Shown piece after piece: positions 17,199 through 25,568 of a stretch of 64,000 nucleotides of DNA. The first letter of the stretch is position 1. Each line of letters begins with the position of its first letter. The stretch covers positions 85,234-149,233 of the forward strand of contig JAYFNT010000003.1 of NCBI GenBank assembly GCA_034933285.1, given 5' to 3'. The notes below the pieces were generated by a model. The model saw only the letters and a program-made list of their open reading frames with translations. It was not told the origin of the DNA and searched no databases. The translations under genes and the position numbers were made by a program. The stretch comes from RPRC01 sp034933285 (GTDB lineage Bacteria > Desulfobacterota > Desulfuromonadia > Geobacterales > Geobacteraceae).

Positions 17199-18434
17199 AT
17201 GCCCAAGCGTGTTGCGCCACTATCTGAGATCCAAGTGAGAAATGCAAAGCCCAAGTCGAGAGATTATAAATTGATGGATGGATATGGACTCTTCTTGCTG
17301 GTAACACCCTCAGGAAGCAAGTTGTGGCGGCTTGATTACCGCTTCGGAGGAAAACGGAAGGTTATCGCATTTGGAGCGTATCCTGCTGTTTCTCTTGCTG
17401 ATGCGCGACATAGACGGGATGAAGCGAAAATACTTATTGCAAACGGTGTTGACCCCGGTGAGGTGCGAAAAGCCAAGAAGGCAGCTATTGCGGCTGAAAC
17501 GGAAAACAGCTTCGAGGTAGTTGCAAGAGAGTGGCACACCAAGTTTTCACAGTCGTGGTCTTCTAGCCATGCGGAAACAACCATGAAACGTCTTTTGCTT
17601 GACGTTTTCCCTGTAATGGGAGCACGGCCGATCGATGATATCAAGGCACCTGAACTGCTGGCCATGTTGCGGCGGATCGAGTCGAGGGGGGCTCTGGAAA
17701 CGGCTCACCGGGTTAGGACTATCTGTGGGCAGGTGTTCCGATATGCCGTTGCCACGGGTCGCGCCGAAAGGGACCCGGCCGCAGATTTGAAAGGGGCGCT
17801 ACCACCATACAAGAAAAGCCATCTCGCAGCCATAACCGACCCGAAAGAAGTTGCACCTCTCCTGAGAGCCATAGACGAATACAAGGGGTCATTTGTGGTC
17901 AAGTGTGCCCTGCAACTCGCTCCTCTAGTTTTTGTTCGACCTGGCGAGCTTCGGCAGGCTGAATGGGCGGAAATTGACCTAGACGCGGGAGAGTGGAATA
18001 TCCCTGCCGAACGCATGAAAATGAAGGTTGCCCACCTGGTTCCACTGTCACGTCAAGCCGTGGCGATCTTGAGAGAACTTGAGCCTCTAACCGGCAGAGG
18101 TCGTTACGTGTTCCCTTGCCATCGCTCATTTGCCCGACCAATGAGCAATAATGCTATCAATGCTGCACTTCGACGTATGGGTTTCGATAAAGATGAGATG
18201 ACTGGCCACGGTTTCCGGGCCATGGCGAGAACGATTCTTGATGAAGTTTTACAGGTACGGCCAGATTTTATTGAACATCAACTTGCCCATGCGGTACGTG
18301 ACCCTAATGGACGTGCCTATAATCGGACGGCTCACCTTGTAGAACGTAAGAAAATGATGGAGACTTGGGGCGACTTTCTGGATGGACTGAAGTCCGGGGC
18401 TAAGGTGATTCGATTAGAGGCGCGAAAAACGTAA
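17199..18434 (+). CDS. int: P4-type tyrosine integrase
   Basis: Site-specific recombinase of 411 residues. The N-terminal DUF4102 arm-binding domain is recognisable (LSEIQVRNAKP, GYGLFLLV, KVIAFGAYPAVSLADAR), then a SAM-like core-binding domain and the catalytic domain. Active-site residues visible: Arg in RPGELRQAEW near 247, the H-x-x-R of GHGFRAMA near 336, His in HQLAHAVRD near 362 and the Tyr nucleophile in AYNRTAHL near 374. A GAGGAG site lies 8 bases before ATG 17199. Such integrases drive insertion of islands at tRNA genes. It may belong to the accessory region to its right or to the defence island on its left. Confidence 0.93.
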   Translation: MPKRVAPLSEIQVRNAKPKSRDYKLMDGYGLFLLVTPSGSKLWRLDYRFGGKRKVIAFGAYPAVSLADARHRRDEAKILIANGVDPGEVRKAKKAAIAAETENSFEVVAREWHTKFSQSWSSSHAETTMKRLLLDVFPVMGARPIDDIKAPELLAMLRRIESRGALETAHRVRTICGQVFRYAVATGRAERDPAADLKGALPPYKKSHLAAITDPKEVAPLLRAIDEYKGSFVVKCALQLAPLVFVRPGELRQAEWAEIDLDAGEWNIPAERMKMKVAHLVPLSRQAVAILRELEPLTGRGRYVFPCHRSFARPMSNNAINAALRRMGFDKDEMTGHGFRAMARTILDEVLQVRPDFIEHQLAHAVRDPNGRAYNRTAHLVERKKMMETWGDFLDGLKSGAKVIRLEARKT

Positions 18435-18499
18435 TGTTTAATGGTGGAGTTGTCACTTGACCTGTGTAAGTGGTTAGCTGTTTATTCATAGTTGTTTCC

Positions 18500-18625
18500 G
18501 TAAGCTTCCCTAAAACGAAGACATGTCAAAAGTAGAGCTTTCTGGCAAAATAAGGAGCCAGGAGGTTCAGATGAAAAAGACCTGCTTCACCGAAACGCAG
18601 ATCATTACGATACTCAAGGAAGCTT
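18500..18625 (+). pseudogene. IS3-family left end and truncated orfA
   Basis: An insertion-sequence scar. The segment around 18524-18552 is nearly repeated at 33126-33154 (25 of 29 bases by eye) and looks like an IS terminal region. ATG 18571, with AGGAGG 5 bases upstream, opens an OrfA beginning MKKTCFTETQIITILKEAY, the helix-turn-helix start of IS3-family transposases. Similarity stops after about 18 residues, where a Tn3-type fragment begins in another frame. About 70 residues of OrfA and all of OrfB are gone. Confidence 0.65.
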
Positions 18626-18797
18626 ACGAATCCAGGCACAGCGTGAGCATGGGCGCAAGATTGACGTCAAATTGCTCCGCAATCTATCACCGCTCGGGTG
18701 GGAGCATATCAACCTGACTGGTGATTACATCTGGAAGAAGAGCAAACTTGTTGAACGCAACAAATTTAGGTCGTTACGACCATTGCAAAATCCTTAG
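18624..18797 (+). pseudogene. tnpA: Tn3-family transposase TnpA, C-terminal fragment
   Basis: The frame ending at TAG 18795-18797 encodes about 57 residues: REHGRKIDV, then LSPLGWEHINLTGDYIW and the ending NKFRSLRPLQNP. This is the conserved C-terminus of Tn3-family transposases (normally about 950-1000 residues). There is no start codon of its own; it is joined directly to the IS3 scar. The Tn3 terminal repeat follows at the stop codon, as in intact Tn3-type elements, so the rest of the transposon was deleted to the left. Confidence 0.8.
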
Positions 18798-18829
18798 CGT
18801 ACTTTAGATTCCGTTTTCTGTGGTGACCC
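18793..18829 (+). repeat. Tn3-family terminal inverted repeat
   Basis: Read on the minus strand this begins GGGTCACCACAGAAAACGG and ends TACGCTAAG, matching the pattern of 38-bp Tn3-type ends (GGGG...AAAACGG...ACGCTAAG). It overlaps the TnpA stop, the normal position. No second copy was seen in the window, so the element is dead. Confidence 0.75.
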
Positions 18830-19391
18830 GCTGTTCATTATCCCACTAAGAAAATAAGCAACAATAGTAGGATAACCCACCCCCAACCCAGAAACAAATT
18901 TCATGTATCCATTTTGATAGATATTCACTCCTCTCCATCGTAGGGGGATGGAACTTGCATGGCTATTTCCTTGAGCGTCTTTTCGTCGGGAACCTGTTTG
19001 TCCATGTACTCCATGTGACCCTTCATCCGTTGTACCACCCCAGGCCCCTCCTTCACAGTGTGCTGGCTGGGGTCCGGGATGGCATGACACGGCGCCATGC
19101 TGACTCATCATCTGCATACGCCGGTACATCCCATTAAATGGAGACATGATTATACGAGAGTTATTCCTTCGGAGGCAATTTTACTCTCCACTGCAACTGC
19201 CTCTGTGGCGTTCCATACATCGGACAGATTTCCATCATTCTGATGGAAATGAGCACGTTGCAGCTGCTTCTTATGAGCTCAACCATGTTGCATTCCAAAG
19301 CTAGACTTCATGCGCCTTCCATACCTGCTACGGCTTAACGTGCAATAATTTCCGTTTCGTGAGCAGATCCATATATCCAAATCCTTCGTTT
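18830..19391 (+). other. Decayed stretch right of the Tn3 end
   Basis: About 560 bases with no intact gene of clear family. On the minus strand one frame reads MYRRMQMMSQHGA and a neighbouring frame carries a longer protein-like stretch (listed separately), suggesting a small gene broken by a frameshift. 19150-19391 shows nothing recognisable. Confidence 0.5.
18925..19098 (-). CDS. Small hypothetical protein, possibly the 3' part of a frameshifted gene
   Basis: A 57-residue frame on the minus strand, with VQRMKGHMEYMDKQVPDEKT and IAMQVPSPYDGEE. It looks like real coding sequence by residue makeup. No good ribosome site precedes the ATG, and the overlapping frame upstream (from 19147) reads a similar Met-rich start, so one ancestral gene with a one-base shift is likely. 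It lies beside the metal-related region. Function unknown. Confidence 0.35.
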   Translation of the reverse strand: MAPCHAIPDPSQHTVKEGPGVVQRMKGHMEYMDKQVPDEKTLKEIAMQVPSPYDGEE

Positions 19392-20282
19392 TCAATGCTC
19401 CTTCACGGCAAGCGGCAACTCGCTGCTTCCCTCCGAGGTCCGGCCAAGCTTGTCAACCACCTTCCAACGGACTTTTATCGGCATACCGGGTGAAAAAAGG
19501 GATGGATCATTTGGTTTCAGCACAGCAGCCATGTCGAAGACAGACCGGTAAAGTTCACCGGCGAACGGGTTACCACTCTTGTCGGATAGTACCAGGTCCT
19601 TTATCTCTACTGGGCGATCAAAATAGGCCTGTACGTCTTCGAAAGTTTTTGCACCCTTGTCTTTCACGGCAGCAACCTCCAGAAGTCTCGGCGGCCCTGG
19701 CGCCAGAACAGCTTTTTCATCTTTGACAAGTGGCTGACGGTCGGCATGCGGCATGCCTTGTTCCTTGCCTTCGACGGCAACCAACACCTGACCGACCCCC
19801 TTGAACTGGACTAGGGTAAGCACCAGAGCGTTGAAAAAAGCCCTATGCTCCGCCGATCCGGTCGGCAGACTAAGCAGCTCCCTGTTGAACCTCACGGTTA
19901 CCACCCCTTTTTCTTCAGTCAACCCGAGGAGTCGTGCACCCGTCGGTACCGGTTGGGTCAATTCTCCCTTGTAGGCAGGCACGTCCAATCCGCTCAGAAG
20001 TCGGTCGATTGCAACTTTCTTGATGCTTCCCTCGTCAAAGGTGAAGAACGGGAACGGGACAACTTTGCCAGGTTCTTTCGCCGAAGGGAAATATATGACA
20101 AAGGCAAAACAGGTTCCCTTGTCGGTGGTAGGAGCCGGGCCAAAGTACTTCTCGTAAGCCTTGGTTGCGGACACCCGAACCTTTTCCGCAGCAGCTGTCT
20201 CCTCTTTTTTTGTGCAGCCCCCCATCGCAAAGGCCATGAGAAGCACCAGGCAAATCAATATTAAGCGGGTCATTGAGCTCAT
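19392..20282 (-). CDS. GerMN / Gmad2 domain lipoprotein
   Basis: A predicted exported lipoprotein of 296 residues. The start ATG 20282 has GGAG 7 bases upstream and gives a signal peptide with lipobox AMGGC (Cys 23). A GerMN domain follows near 85-185 (LLSGLDVPAYKG, RLLGLTEEKGVVTVRFN, ALVLTLVQFKGVGQVLVAVEGK). The C-terminal region near 200-290 resembles the Gmad2 Ig-like domain (FDRPVEIKDL, GMPIKVRWKVVDKLGR). These domains are linked to envelope or spore proteins; the exact role outside spore formers is unknown. A 54-base longer frame upstream lacks a signal-peptide-like start. It stands alone between decayed DNA and a small membrane gene. Confidence 0.75.
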   Translation of the reverse strand: MSSMTRLILICLVLLMAFAMGGCTKKEETAAAEKVRVSATKAYEKYFGPAPTTDKGTCFAFVIYFPSAKEPGKVVPFPFFTFDEGSIKKVAIDRLLSGLDVPAYKGELTQPVPTGARLLGLTEEKGVVTVRFNRELLSLPTGSAEHRAFFNALVLTLVQFKGVGQVLVAVEGKEQGMPHADRQPLVKDEKAVLAPGPPRLLEVAAVKDKGAKTFEDVQAYFDRPVEIKDLVLSDKSGNPFAGELYRSVFDMAAVLKPNDPSLFSPGMPIKVRWKVVDKLGRTSEGSSELPLAVKEH

Positions 20283-20350
20283 AATTTGCTCCGTAAGGCA
20301 TGAAGGGGCAACCAGGTCGCCCCTTCTTTTTGACATGCTTTCGTTCTCTT

Positions 20351-20905
20351 TTACACAGTGTACCAGAACTTGACGTTTCTTACCTTATTATCGGCCAGCT
20401 TGAATTTGACCATTATTCCGTAATTCCCTTTCTTGGAAAGATCGAAATCATTGCCGAAATTGCCTTTCATCCCCATGAGATCCTTGGTCTGATCAGACTT
20501 GTCCGGGCCGGCCACCTTCACCCTCACTACGCCCCCGGTGATCGCCTTGCCGGTCTTCACATCCTCAACCATAGACATGAGATGGTGGGTCTCCTTCATA
20601 CCTCCGGGCATTTCCATGCCCTTCATCTGCTGTTTCATATCCATCACCCTGAAGGTCACTTTTACCCCGTCAACTACCTGCGGATAGGCGACCTTACCCG
20701 CTTGCGCCATCTGGCTGCCATGTCCTTCATGCATGGCACCGTGGTTGTGTTTCATGGCTGTTGCCGCCATGCTCGCTTCCAGCGCCGAATGGAAAGTGAA
20801 GTAGAGGAGGATGAAGATGATCAGGATGCCCAACAGGACCAGGAACTGCAGGCGCTTCTTGGTCCGGACCTGGTTCTCCCACTGCCCCGACCAGGCGAGG
20901 TACAT
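20351..20905 (-). CDS. Membrane-anchored His/Met-rich protein, unknown function
   Basis: A protein of about 184 residues. After a short polar start comes one membrane segment near 22-42 (FLVLLGILIIFILLYFTF). The periplasmic part is rich in His and Met (MKHNHGAMHEGHGSQM, MKQQMKGMEMPGGMKE), then a beta-rich domain (GVVRVKVAGPDKS, GIMVKFKLADNKV). The His/Met content suggests binding of copper or a similar metal, in keeping with the nearby CopA-type ATPase; this is an inference. ATG 20905 is chosen over TTG 20920, and neither has a clear ribosome site. The 5' end abuts the broken DUF6448 gene on the other strand, so a rearrangement may have trimmed its upstream region. Confidence 0.55.
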   Translation of the reverse strand: MYLAWSGQWENQVRTKKRLQFLVLLGILIIFILLYFTFHSALEASMAATAMKHNHGAMHEGHGSQMAQAGKVAYPQVVDGVKVTFRVMDMKQQMKGMEMPGGMKETHHLMSMVEDVKTGKAITGGVVRVKVAGPDKSDQTKDLMGMKGNFGNDFDLSKKGNYGIMVKFKLADNKVRNVKFWYTV

Positions 20906-20909
20906 TCGG

Positions 20910-21417
20910 GATGCGCGCAAGGCACTGGAAAGCTGAGGATGTCACCCCGGTACTCAAATGAGTGAAAGAAAAGGATGAAAAGGCTATTCGTGCTGTCTTC
21001 ACAAAGGCGCTCAGCGCCAAAGGGAAGAAAAACGCCGCCACCGAGGAAAACCGGTTTTTTTCTACCCTTGTCCGGGTGCATAGGGCCGGTGAGGGAGCAC
21101 CCTTCACCGGACTGAAGCCGGCCGGCACTTTAGAACCTGCAGTGGCTGAGGCGGACAAGGCCCTTGCAAGCGGGTCATCAGATGCTCTGGTAAAACTGAT
21201 CACAGATTCTGCGACTCACGGGATCAGGGAGCGCTTCGAGCGGTCTCTCACTGCTTACAAGCACAAGGATGAAAGCGTCAAAGCTGGCAGGGAGTTCGTC
21301 GACGCCTACATCGAGTACACCCACGATGTCGAACGCCTTCACCTGGATGCTTCAAAAGCCTTTGGGCACTGCGCGCACCATGAAGAACTTGCCCCTGCCA
21401 AGCACCGGCATGATTGA
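20910..21417 (+). pseudogene. Broken DUF6448 family gene
   Basis: The intact-looking frame from GTG 20962 encodes 151 residues with FFSTLVRVHRAGEGAPFTG and LKPAGTLEP, a DUF6448 signature. Upstream, the same protein continues out of frame: ARKALES (20913-20933), one extra T at 20934, then EDVTPVLK, and a TGA at 20959-20961 where the family has Trp (VLKWV). So there is a frameshift plus a nonsense change, and the signal peptide and first residues are missing. The shorter product could still be made from GTG 20962, but without export. Family function is unknown. Confidence 0.65.
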
Positions 21418-21438
21418 TTCACGCTTCCTTCCCACCGG

Positions 21439-21741
21439 TCATGCAAAATAGTGTACCAGGTAAAATATCAATAGCGCCACCAAGCCAATGAGTGCCGAAG
21501 CTATGGTAATGGAAATGTTCCTGGAAACATTCTCGTCCTTACCATACGCATTGAAAATCAGGGTGAGAGCAGCAAATACAATCAAGCCGAGCACTCCTTT
21601 GGCCGTCCAGTGGTGTCCGGTCAGGTTCGCAAGAGAATTCTTCACTGGCGGATAAAGATCGGCAACGATTATAAGCGTTGTCATGAGCAGGATGTATGCG
21701 GTTGCAGATTTGAATACTGCTGAAACGAGCCTGTTTTTCAT
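21439..21741 (-). CDS. Small three-helix membrane protein
   Basis: A 100-residue membrane protein with three hydrophobic segments, near 10-27 (FKSATAYILLMTTLIIVA), 48-64 (KGVLGLIVFAALTLIF) and 76-98. No family was recognised. Its ATG overlaps the TGA of the next minus-strand membrane gene (21738..22220) by 4 bases, so the two are translationally coupled and likely work together. A longer frame upstream lies inside that gene and is spurious. Confidence 0.6.
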   Translation of the reverse strand: MKNRLVSAVFKSATAYILLMTTLIIVADLYPPVKNSLANLTGHHWTAKGVLGLIVFAALTLIFNAYGKDENVSRNISITIASALIGLVALLIFYLVHYFA

Positions 21742-22220
21742 ACCCCGCCTCCCATGAGATGTCTCGCAGCCATTGAGACAATCGAGCCTAGACCTGCCAT
21801 GAGAAATGACATGAGGAATATCAGGATTGAAAGACATGCAGCTTTGTTCAGGGTTTTTGAATCGACATCGCTCCATTTGCCGGTTTTCAGATAAAACACG
21901 AGAACCGCCACTGCCAGTATGGGGATAAAGAGAAAGATATGTTCCTTGTACTCGATTATGATTTTGTGAGCCCATTTGAGCGTACTTGCCTGGGAGATGA
22001 GGATGGGCTTCACCTCAGTCCCGTAATGGACAATGTAGTAGTATCCACCAACAATCCAAGACAGGAATGCTCCGACCGTTCCGACCGCGGCGCTTATCCT
22101 TGCCCTCACAAGCCCCTTTTCGGTCCGGTTGAAAGTTTCTATCGCTACGATCAGGAAGCAAATCCCGGCCAATTCACCAAAACCGACATGGAAAAAGAGC
22201 AGATAATGAATGAAGTCCAT
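21738..22220 (-). CDS. Four-helix membrane protein, unknown function
   Basis: A 160-residue integral membrane protein. It has hydrophobic segments near 5-25, 46-66 (VGTVGAFLSWIVGGYYYIVHY), 93-110 (IFLFIPILAVAVLVFYL) and 130-152, with conserved-looking His and Tyr in the helices (MDFIHYLLFFHVGFGE). Such His residues could bind heme or metal, but no family was identified. First gene of a two-gene minus-strand unit with the downstream 100-residue membrane protein. AGGAGG lies about 6 bases before its ATG. Confidence 0.6.
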   Translation of the reverse strand: MDFIHYLLFFHVGFGELAGICFLIVAIETFNRTEKGLVRARISAAVGTVGAFLSWIVGGYYYIVHYGTEVKPILISQASTLKWAHKIIIEYKEHIFLFIPILAVAVLVFYLKTGKWSDVDSKTLNKAACLSILIFLMSFLMAGLGSIVSMAARHLMGGGV

Positions 22221-22652
22221 ACTGCCTCCTTAACCTTTGTCTGAACAACCTTTCACTTCAACCTTTCCGCCAACACCAGTTAACTATTTGATATGTCTAT
22301 TCGTTTCTGTTATCAGTATAGCACGAAACGCCACTCCTTCACACTATTCTGATTTTCTTATATTTAGATTTTACAGAACGTTCTACTTAATAACATGTCT
22401 CATTTCAAGAGGAGTTTACTCCTCGACATGCATTTCTTGAACTATCTAGCTCGCAGCCGAACATTTTTCATCATACTTTAGTGCCCATGTTCTTCGTGTT
22501 TACTTTCCGGAGCATTTACAGGCGCTTCTTAAATTTCGCACAATGGAGGAGATGGAGAAGTCATTACACAAGAAAAGAAGATGCCTGTGGCTTCCCAAGA
22601 TGTATAATATATATGAATATATTAATCTGGTTTTCGCAGGAGATGAAATCTG
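22221..22652 (+). promoter_or_regulatory. Intergenic region before the P-type ATPase gene
   Basis: About 430 bases, AT-rich and without a gene. It contains a perfect inverted repeat GAGGAGT-TT-ACTCCTC at 22409-22424, a possible operator. A TATAAT at 22603-22608 is a good -10, but the -35 is not clear, as with promoters that need an activator. A GGAG site lies before ATG 22653. It separates divergent transcripts. Confidence 0.45.
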
Positions 22653-24905
22653 ATGGATGTCGTCAGGTCGAACACAAAAAACTATTACACATGCCCGATG
22701 CACCCTGAAATACGTCAAGACGGTCCAGGGTCCTGCCCAAAGTGCGGGATGGCGCTTGAGCCGGAAGTTACTTTGGATTTAGCTGCCCACAGCGAGTGGA
22801 TCTGCCCAATGCATCCTGAGATCGTTCGCGATCAGCCGGGAAGTTGCCCAATCTGCGGCATGGCGCTTGAACAACGAGCGGTGGCTGGCGAGCAGACTGA
22901 GGAAAACCCTGAACTAAGGGATATGTCACAACGTTTCTGGTTTGCCACCGCAATTACGATCCCGCTGCTTTTCATCGCAATGAGCGATCTGCTGCCGGGA
23001 CAGCCCATATCGCAGCTTCTTGCCATGCGGGATCGAATGCTCATTGAGCTTGCATTGGCGACACCTGTCTGCCTATGGTCAGCATGTCCCTTCTATGTCC
23101 GCGCCGTCCAATCGATACAGAACCGAAGCCTGAACATGTTTACGCTGATAGGGCTAGGCGTCAGTGTGGCTTATGTCTACAGCGTCGTTGCAGCCCTCTT
23201 TCCCTCGAGTTTCCCCGCCTCGTTCCGTGAAAATGGCGAGGTCGCGGTTTACTTCGAAGCTGCCGGCGTCATCGTGACCCTTATCCTCCTTGGCCAGGTT
23301 CTTGAACTGCGCGCCCGAAGCCAGACGAGTCAGGCGATCAGGAAATTGCTTGGGATGCAGGCCAAGACCGCCCGGCGCATCAATGAAGACAATACCGAGA
23401 TGGATGTGTCGCTGGATACGGTGCATGTCGGAGACCGGCTGCGTGTGCGGCCGGGAGAAAAGATACCTGTCGACGGTATCGTGATCGAAGGCGCCACTTC
23501 CGTGGACGAGTCGATGGTCACTGGCGAACCGATCCCCGTCGAGAAACATGCTGGCGACCATGTCATCGGCTCAACTGTCAATGGGACGGGTGCTTTAGTC
23601 ATGCGTGCGGAGAAAGTAGGCGCCGATACACTGCTTTCCCGGATTGTGTCTATGGTTGCTGAAGCGCAACGGAGTCGCGCCCCCATCCAGAAGCTTGCCG
23701 ATGTAGTCGCTGGCTACTTTGTACCTGTGGTGGTACTCATCGCGATCATAACTTTCATCATCTGGGCTGTTGTCGGACCGGATCCTCGTATGGCACATGC
23801 GCTCATCAATGCGGTGGCCGTGTTGATCATCGCATGTCCATGCGCTCTCGGCCTGGCGACCCCCATGTCCATCATGGTCGCAACCGGCAAGGGAGCAACC
23901 ATGGGCATCCTGTTCAGGAACGCCGAAGCGATCGAGGTGATGCGCAAGGTGGATACATTGGTTGTTGACAAGACATGCACTCTCACCGAGGGCAAACCCA
24001 AGCTTGTCAGCGTGGTCACCTCCGATGGCATCAACGAAGTAGACTTACTCCGTTTTGCAGCGAGCATCGAGCGGGGCAGCGAGCATCCTTTGGCGGCTGC
24101 AATCGTTAAAGGGGCCGAGGAACGGAAAATCGGGCTTGCACAGACAGAGGACTTCACTTCAGTCACGGGAAAAGGCGTTCGTGGTCGAATCGACGGATGT
24201 GACGTCGCCCTCGGCAATCGGGCCTTGATGGAGTCCCTCAGCATCGATCCGGGAGATCTTGCAAAGCGCGCTGAAGAGCTGCGTGGAAATGGCCAGACAG
24301 TGATGTTCGTGGCTCTTGATGGAAAGCTAGCGGGGATGGTCGGGGTGGCAGATCCCATCAAGGAAAGCACTCCCGACGCTATCCGTACCTTGCACAATGC
24401 AGGCATCAGGATCGTCATGCTCACGGGCGACAGCAAGACTACCGCCCAAGCAGTTGCCAGTACACTCAGCATCGATGAGGTCATCGCTGAAGTTCTCCCC
24501 GATCAGAAGGCTGATATAGTCAAACGATTGCAGTCTGAGGGACGCGTGGTCGCCATGGCTGGAGACGGGATAAATGACGCTCCGGCACTGGCCATGGCGC
24601 AGGTCGGAATCGCGATGGGCACGGGTACTGACGTGGCGATGGAGAGTGCCCACGTTACGCTGGTCAAGGGTGACCTCCGGGCAATAGCGCGAGCCCAGAG
24701 CCTGAGCCGCACAACAATGGCAAACATCAAGCAGAATCTCTTTTTTGCGTTCTTTTATAACGCTGCTGGGGTCCCAATTGCCGCTGGAGTTCTCTACCCA
24801 TTTACGGGATTGCTGCTGAGCCCGATAATCGCTGCCGCGGCGATGAGCTTTAGTTCAGTATCCGTCGTGAGCAACGCGCTCCGGCTTCGGAGGGCAAGAC
24901 TATGA
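22653..24905 (+). CDS. copA: Copper-translocating P1B-type ATPase with two N-terminal metal-binding motifs
   Basis: A 750-residue inner-membrane pump, probably for Cu(I) export. Two short heavy-metal-binding domains start the protein (CPMHPEIRQDGPGSCPKCGM near 13-32 and CPMHPEIVRDQPGSCPICGM near 50-69). Then come the actuator TGEPIPVEK, the CPC metal site (Cys 395, Pro 396, Cys 397), the HP locus SEHPLAAAIV and GDGINDAPALA. The helix 7-8 pattern (YNAAGVPIAAGV, MSFSSVSVVSN) fits Cu(I) pumps. The phosphorylation motif reads DKTCT at 439-443 instead of the near-invariant DKTGT; the catalytic Asp 439 is kept. The product may be impaired, or this may be a sequencing difference. The next gene overlaps by 4 bases. 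Confidence 0.9.
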   Translation: MDVVRSNTKNYYTCPMHPEIRQDGPGSCPKCGMALEPEVTLDLAAHSEWICPMHPEIVRDQPGSCPICGMALEQRAVAGEQTEENPELRDMSQRFWFATAITIPLLFIAMSDLLPGQPISQLLAMRDRMLIELALATPVCLWSACPFYVRAVQSIQNRSLNMFTLIGLGVSVAYVYSVVAALFPSSFPASFRENGEVAVYFEAAGVIVTLILLGQVLELRARSQTSQAIRKLLGMQAKTARRINEDNTEMDVSLDTVHVGDRLRVRPGEKIPVDGIVIEGATSVDESMVTGEPIPVEKHAGDHVIGSTVNGTGALVMRAEKVGADTLLSRIVSMVAEAQRSRAPIQKLADVVAGYFVPVVVLIAIITFIIWAVVGPDPRMAHALINAVAVLIIACPCALGLATPMSIMVATGKGATMGILFRNAEAIEVMRKVDTLVVDKTCTLTEGKPKLVSVVTSDGINEVDLLRFAASIERGSEHPLAAAIVKGAEERKIGLAQTEDFTSVTGKGVRGRIDGCDVALGNRALMESLSIDPGDLAKRAEELRGNGQTVMFVALDGKLAGMVGVADPIKESTPDAIRTLHNAGIRIVMLTGDSKTTAQAVASTLSIDEVIAEVLPDQKADIVKRLQSEGRVVAMAGDGINDAPALAMAQVGIAMGTGTDVAMESAHVTLVKGDLRAIARAQSLSRTTMANIKQNLFFAFFYNAAGVPIAAGVLYPFTGLLLSPIIAAAAMSFSSVSVVSNALRLRRARL

Positions 24906-25114
24906 ATCATTCACTTCGTATGCTTATAGGCTGCATTCTTCCCCTGTTGGCGATCTTCATCCTGCCGCTCTTCGGCGTCGACCAGGGCGTGACGCTTTTC
25001 ATCTTCATCGTTGCTATGTTTGCCTGTCATCTCGGAATGATGGGACACCACCATGGATCGCATGAGGAGCACTCGCCAACAGACAAAGGAGATCAAGATC
25101 ATGAGAGGCCTTAA
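24902..25114 (+). CDS. Small membrane protein with His-rich tail
   Basis: A 70-residue protein overlapping the copA stop by 4 bases (ATGA), so coupled to it. Two hydrophobic segments lie near 6-24 and 30-47, and the C-terminus is rich in His and acidic residues (GHHHGSHEEHSP). Small proteins of this type often accompany copper or heavy-metal pumps, and the tail probably binds metal. No family name is offered with confidence. Confidence 0.65.
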   Translation: MNHSLRMLIGCILPLLAIFILPLFGVDQGVTLFIFIVAMFACHLGMMGHHHGSHEEHSPTDKGDQDHERP

Positions 25115-25379
25115 TGTCAAAGGAACAAGTGTCGCCCTGGGCACGAGCTGCGCCGTGCTCTATGCCGCATGCGACTTCGTCATGCTTACGGTCCCGAAGC
25201 AGTCCGTCATCCGGTTTTTCAACAGCATCCTCCATGGCTGGGATGTAACTCCTATCATGCGTTGGGATATGCCATGGTGGGAAGCTGTGCTCGGGACACT
25301 GGAAATATTCATTCTCGGCTGGTTGGTCGGAGCAATGTTTGCTGTTATCTATAACCTTGCTTCGTCGACAAAGAGATGA
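25101..25379 (+). CDS. DUF5676-like small membrane protein
   Basis: A 92-residue protein starting at ATG 25101 (MRGLNVKGTSVALG), with GGAG about 9 bases upstream. Two membrane segments are visible, near 10-28 and 62-82. The layout (short N-terminus LNVKG, two helices, tryptophan-rich loop DMPWWEAVLG) resembles DUF5676 membrane proteins that travel with copper ATPase clusters. It overlaps the previous gene by 14 bases in another frame. A 16-residue longer start at 25053 lies deep inside the preceding gene and is less likely. Confidence 0.6.
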   Translation: MRGLNVKGTSVALGTSCAVLYAACDFVMLTVPKQSVIRFFNSILHGWDVTPIMRWDMPWWEAVLGTLEIFILGWLVGAMFAVIYNLASSTKR

Positions 25380-25464
25380 GCTGTTCACGGTAACGGTTAT
25401 TCTTTATGGAAAATGGCGGCTATCATCACGATGATCAATGTAAAAAATATCGTGAGCAAGAATC

Positions 25465-25522
25465 GCTAGCAGATACCCGATAAAGAATTACAAGCTAGCA
25501 GATACCCGATAAAGAATTACAA
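25465..25522 (+). repeat. 29-bp exact tandem duplication
   Basis: The unit starting GCTAGCAGATACCCGATAAA occurs twice, at 25465-25493 and 25494-25522, without spacer or mismatch. It lies in the leader of the ICMT-like gene, about 45 bases before its start. Two copies only, so it is not a CRISPR array. It looks like a recent slippage duplication. Confidence 0.9.
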
Positions 25523-25568
25523 GAATTCAAAAGAACATGGATACCCATAAAACCAAGGAGGTAACCTT

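Noticed and set aside
22481..22708. 75-residue frame before copA
   Set aside because: It overlaps the copA start in another frame, has no ribosome site and covers the promoter region.
25465..25522. Possible CRISPR array
   Set aside because: Only two adjacent repeats without spacers and no cas genes nearby; a plain tandem duplication.
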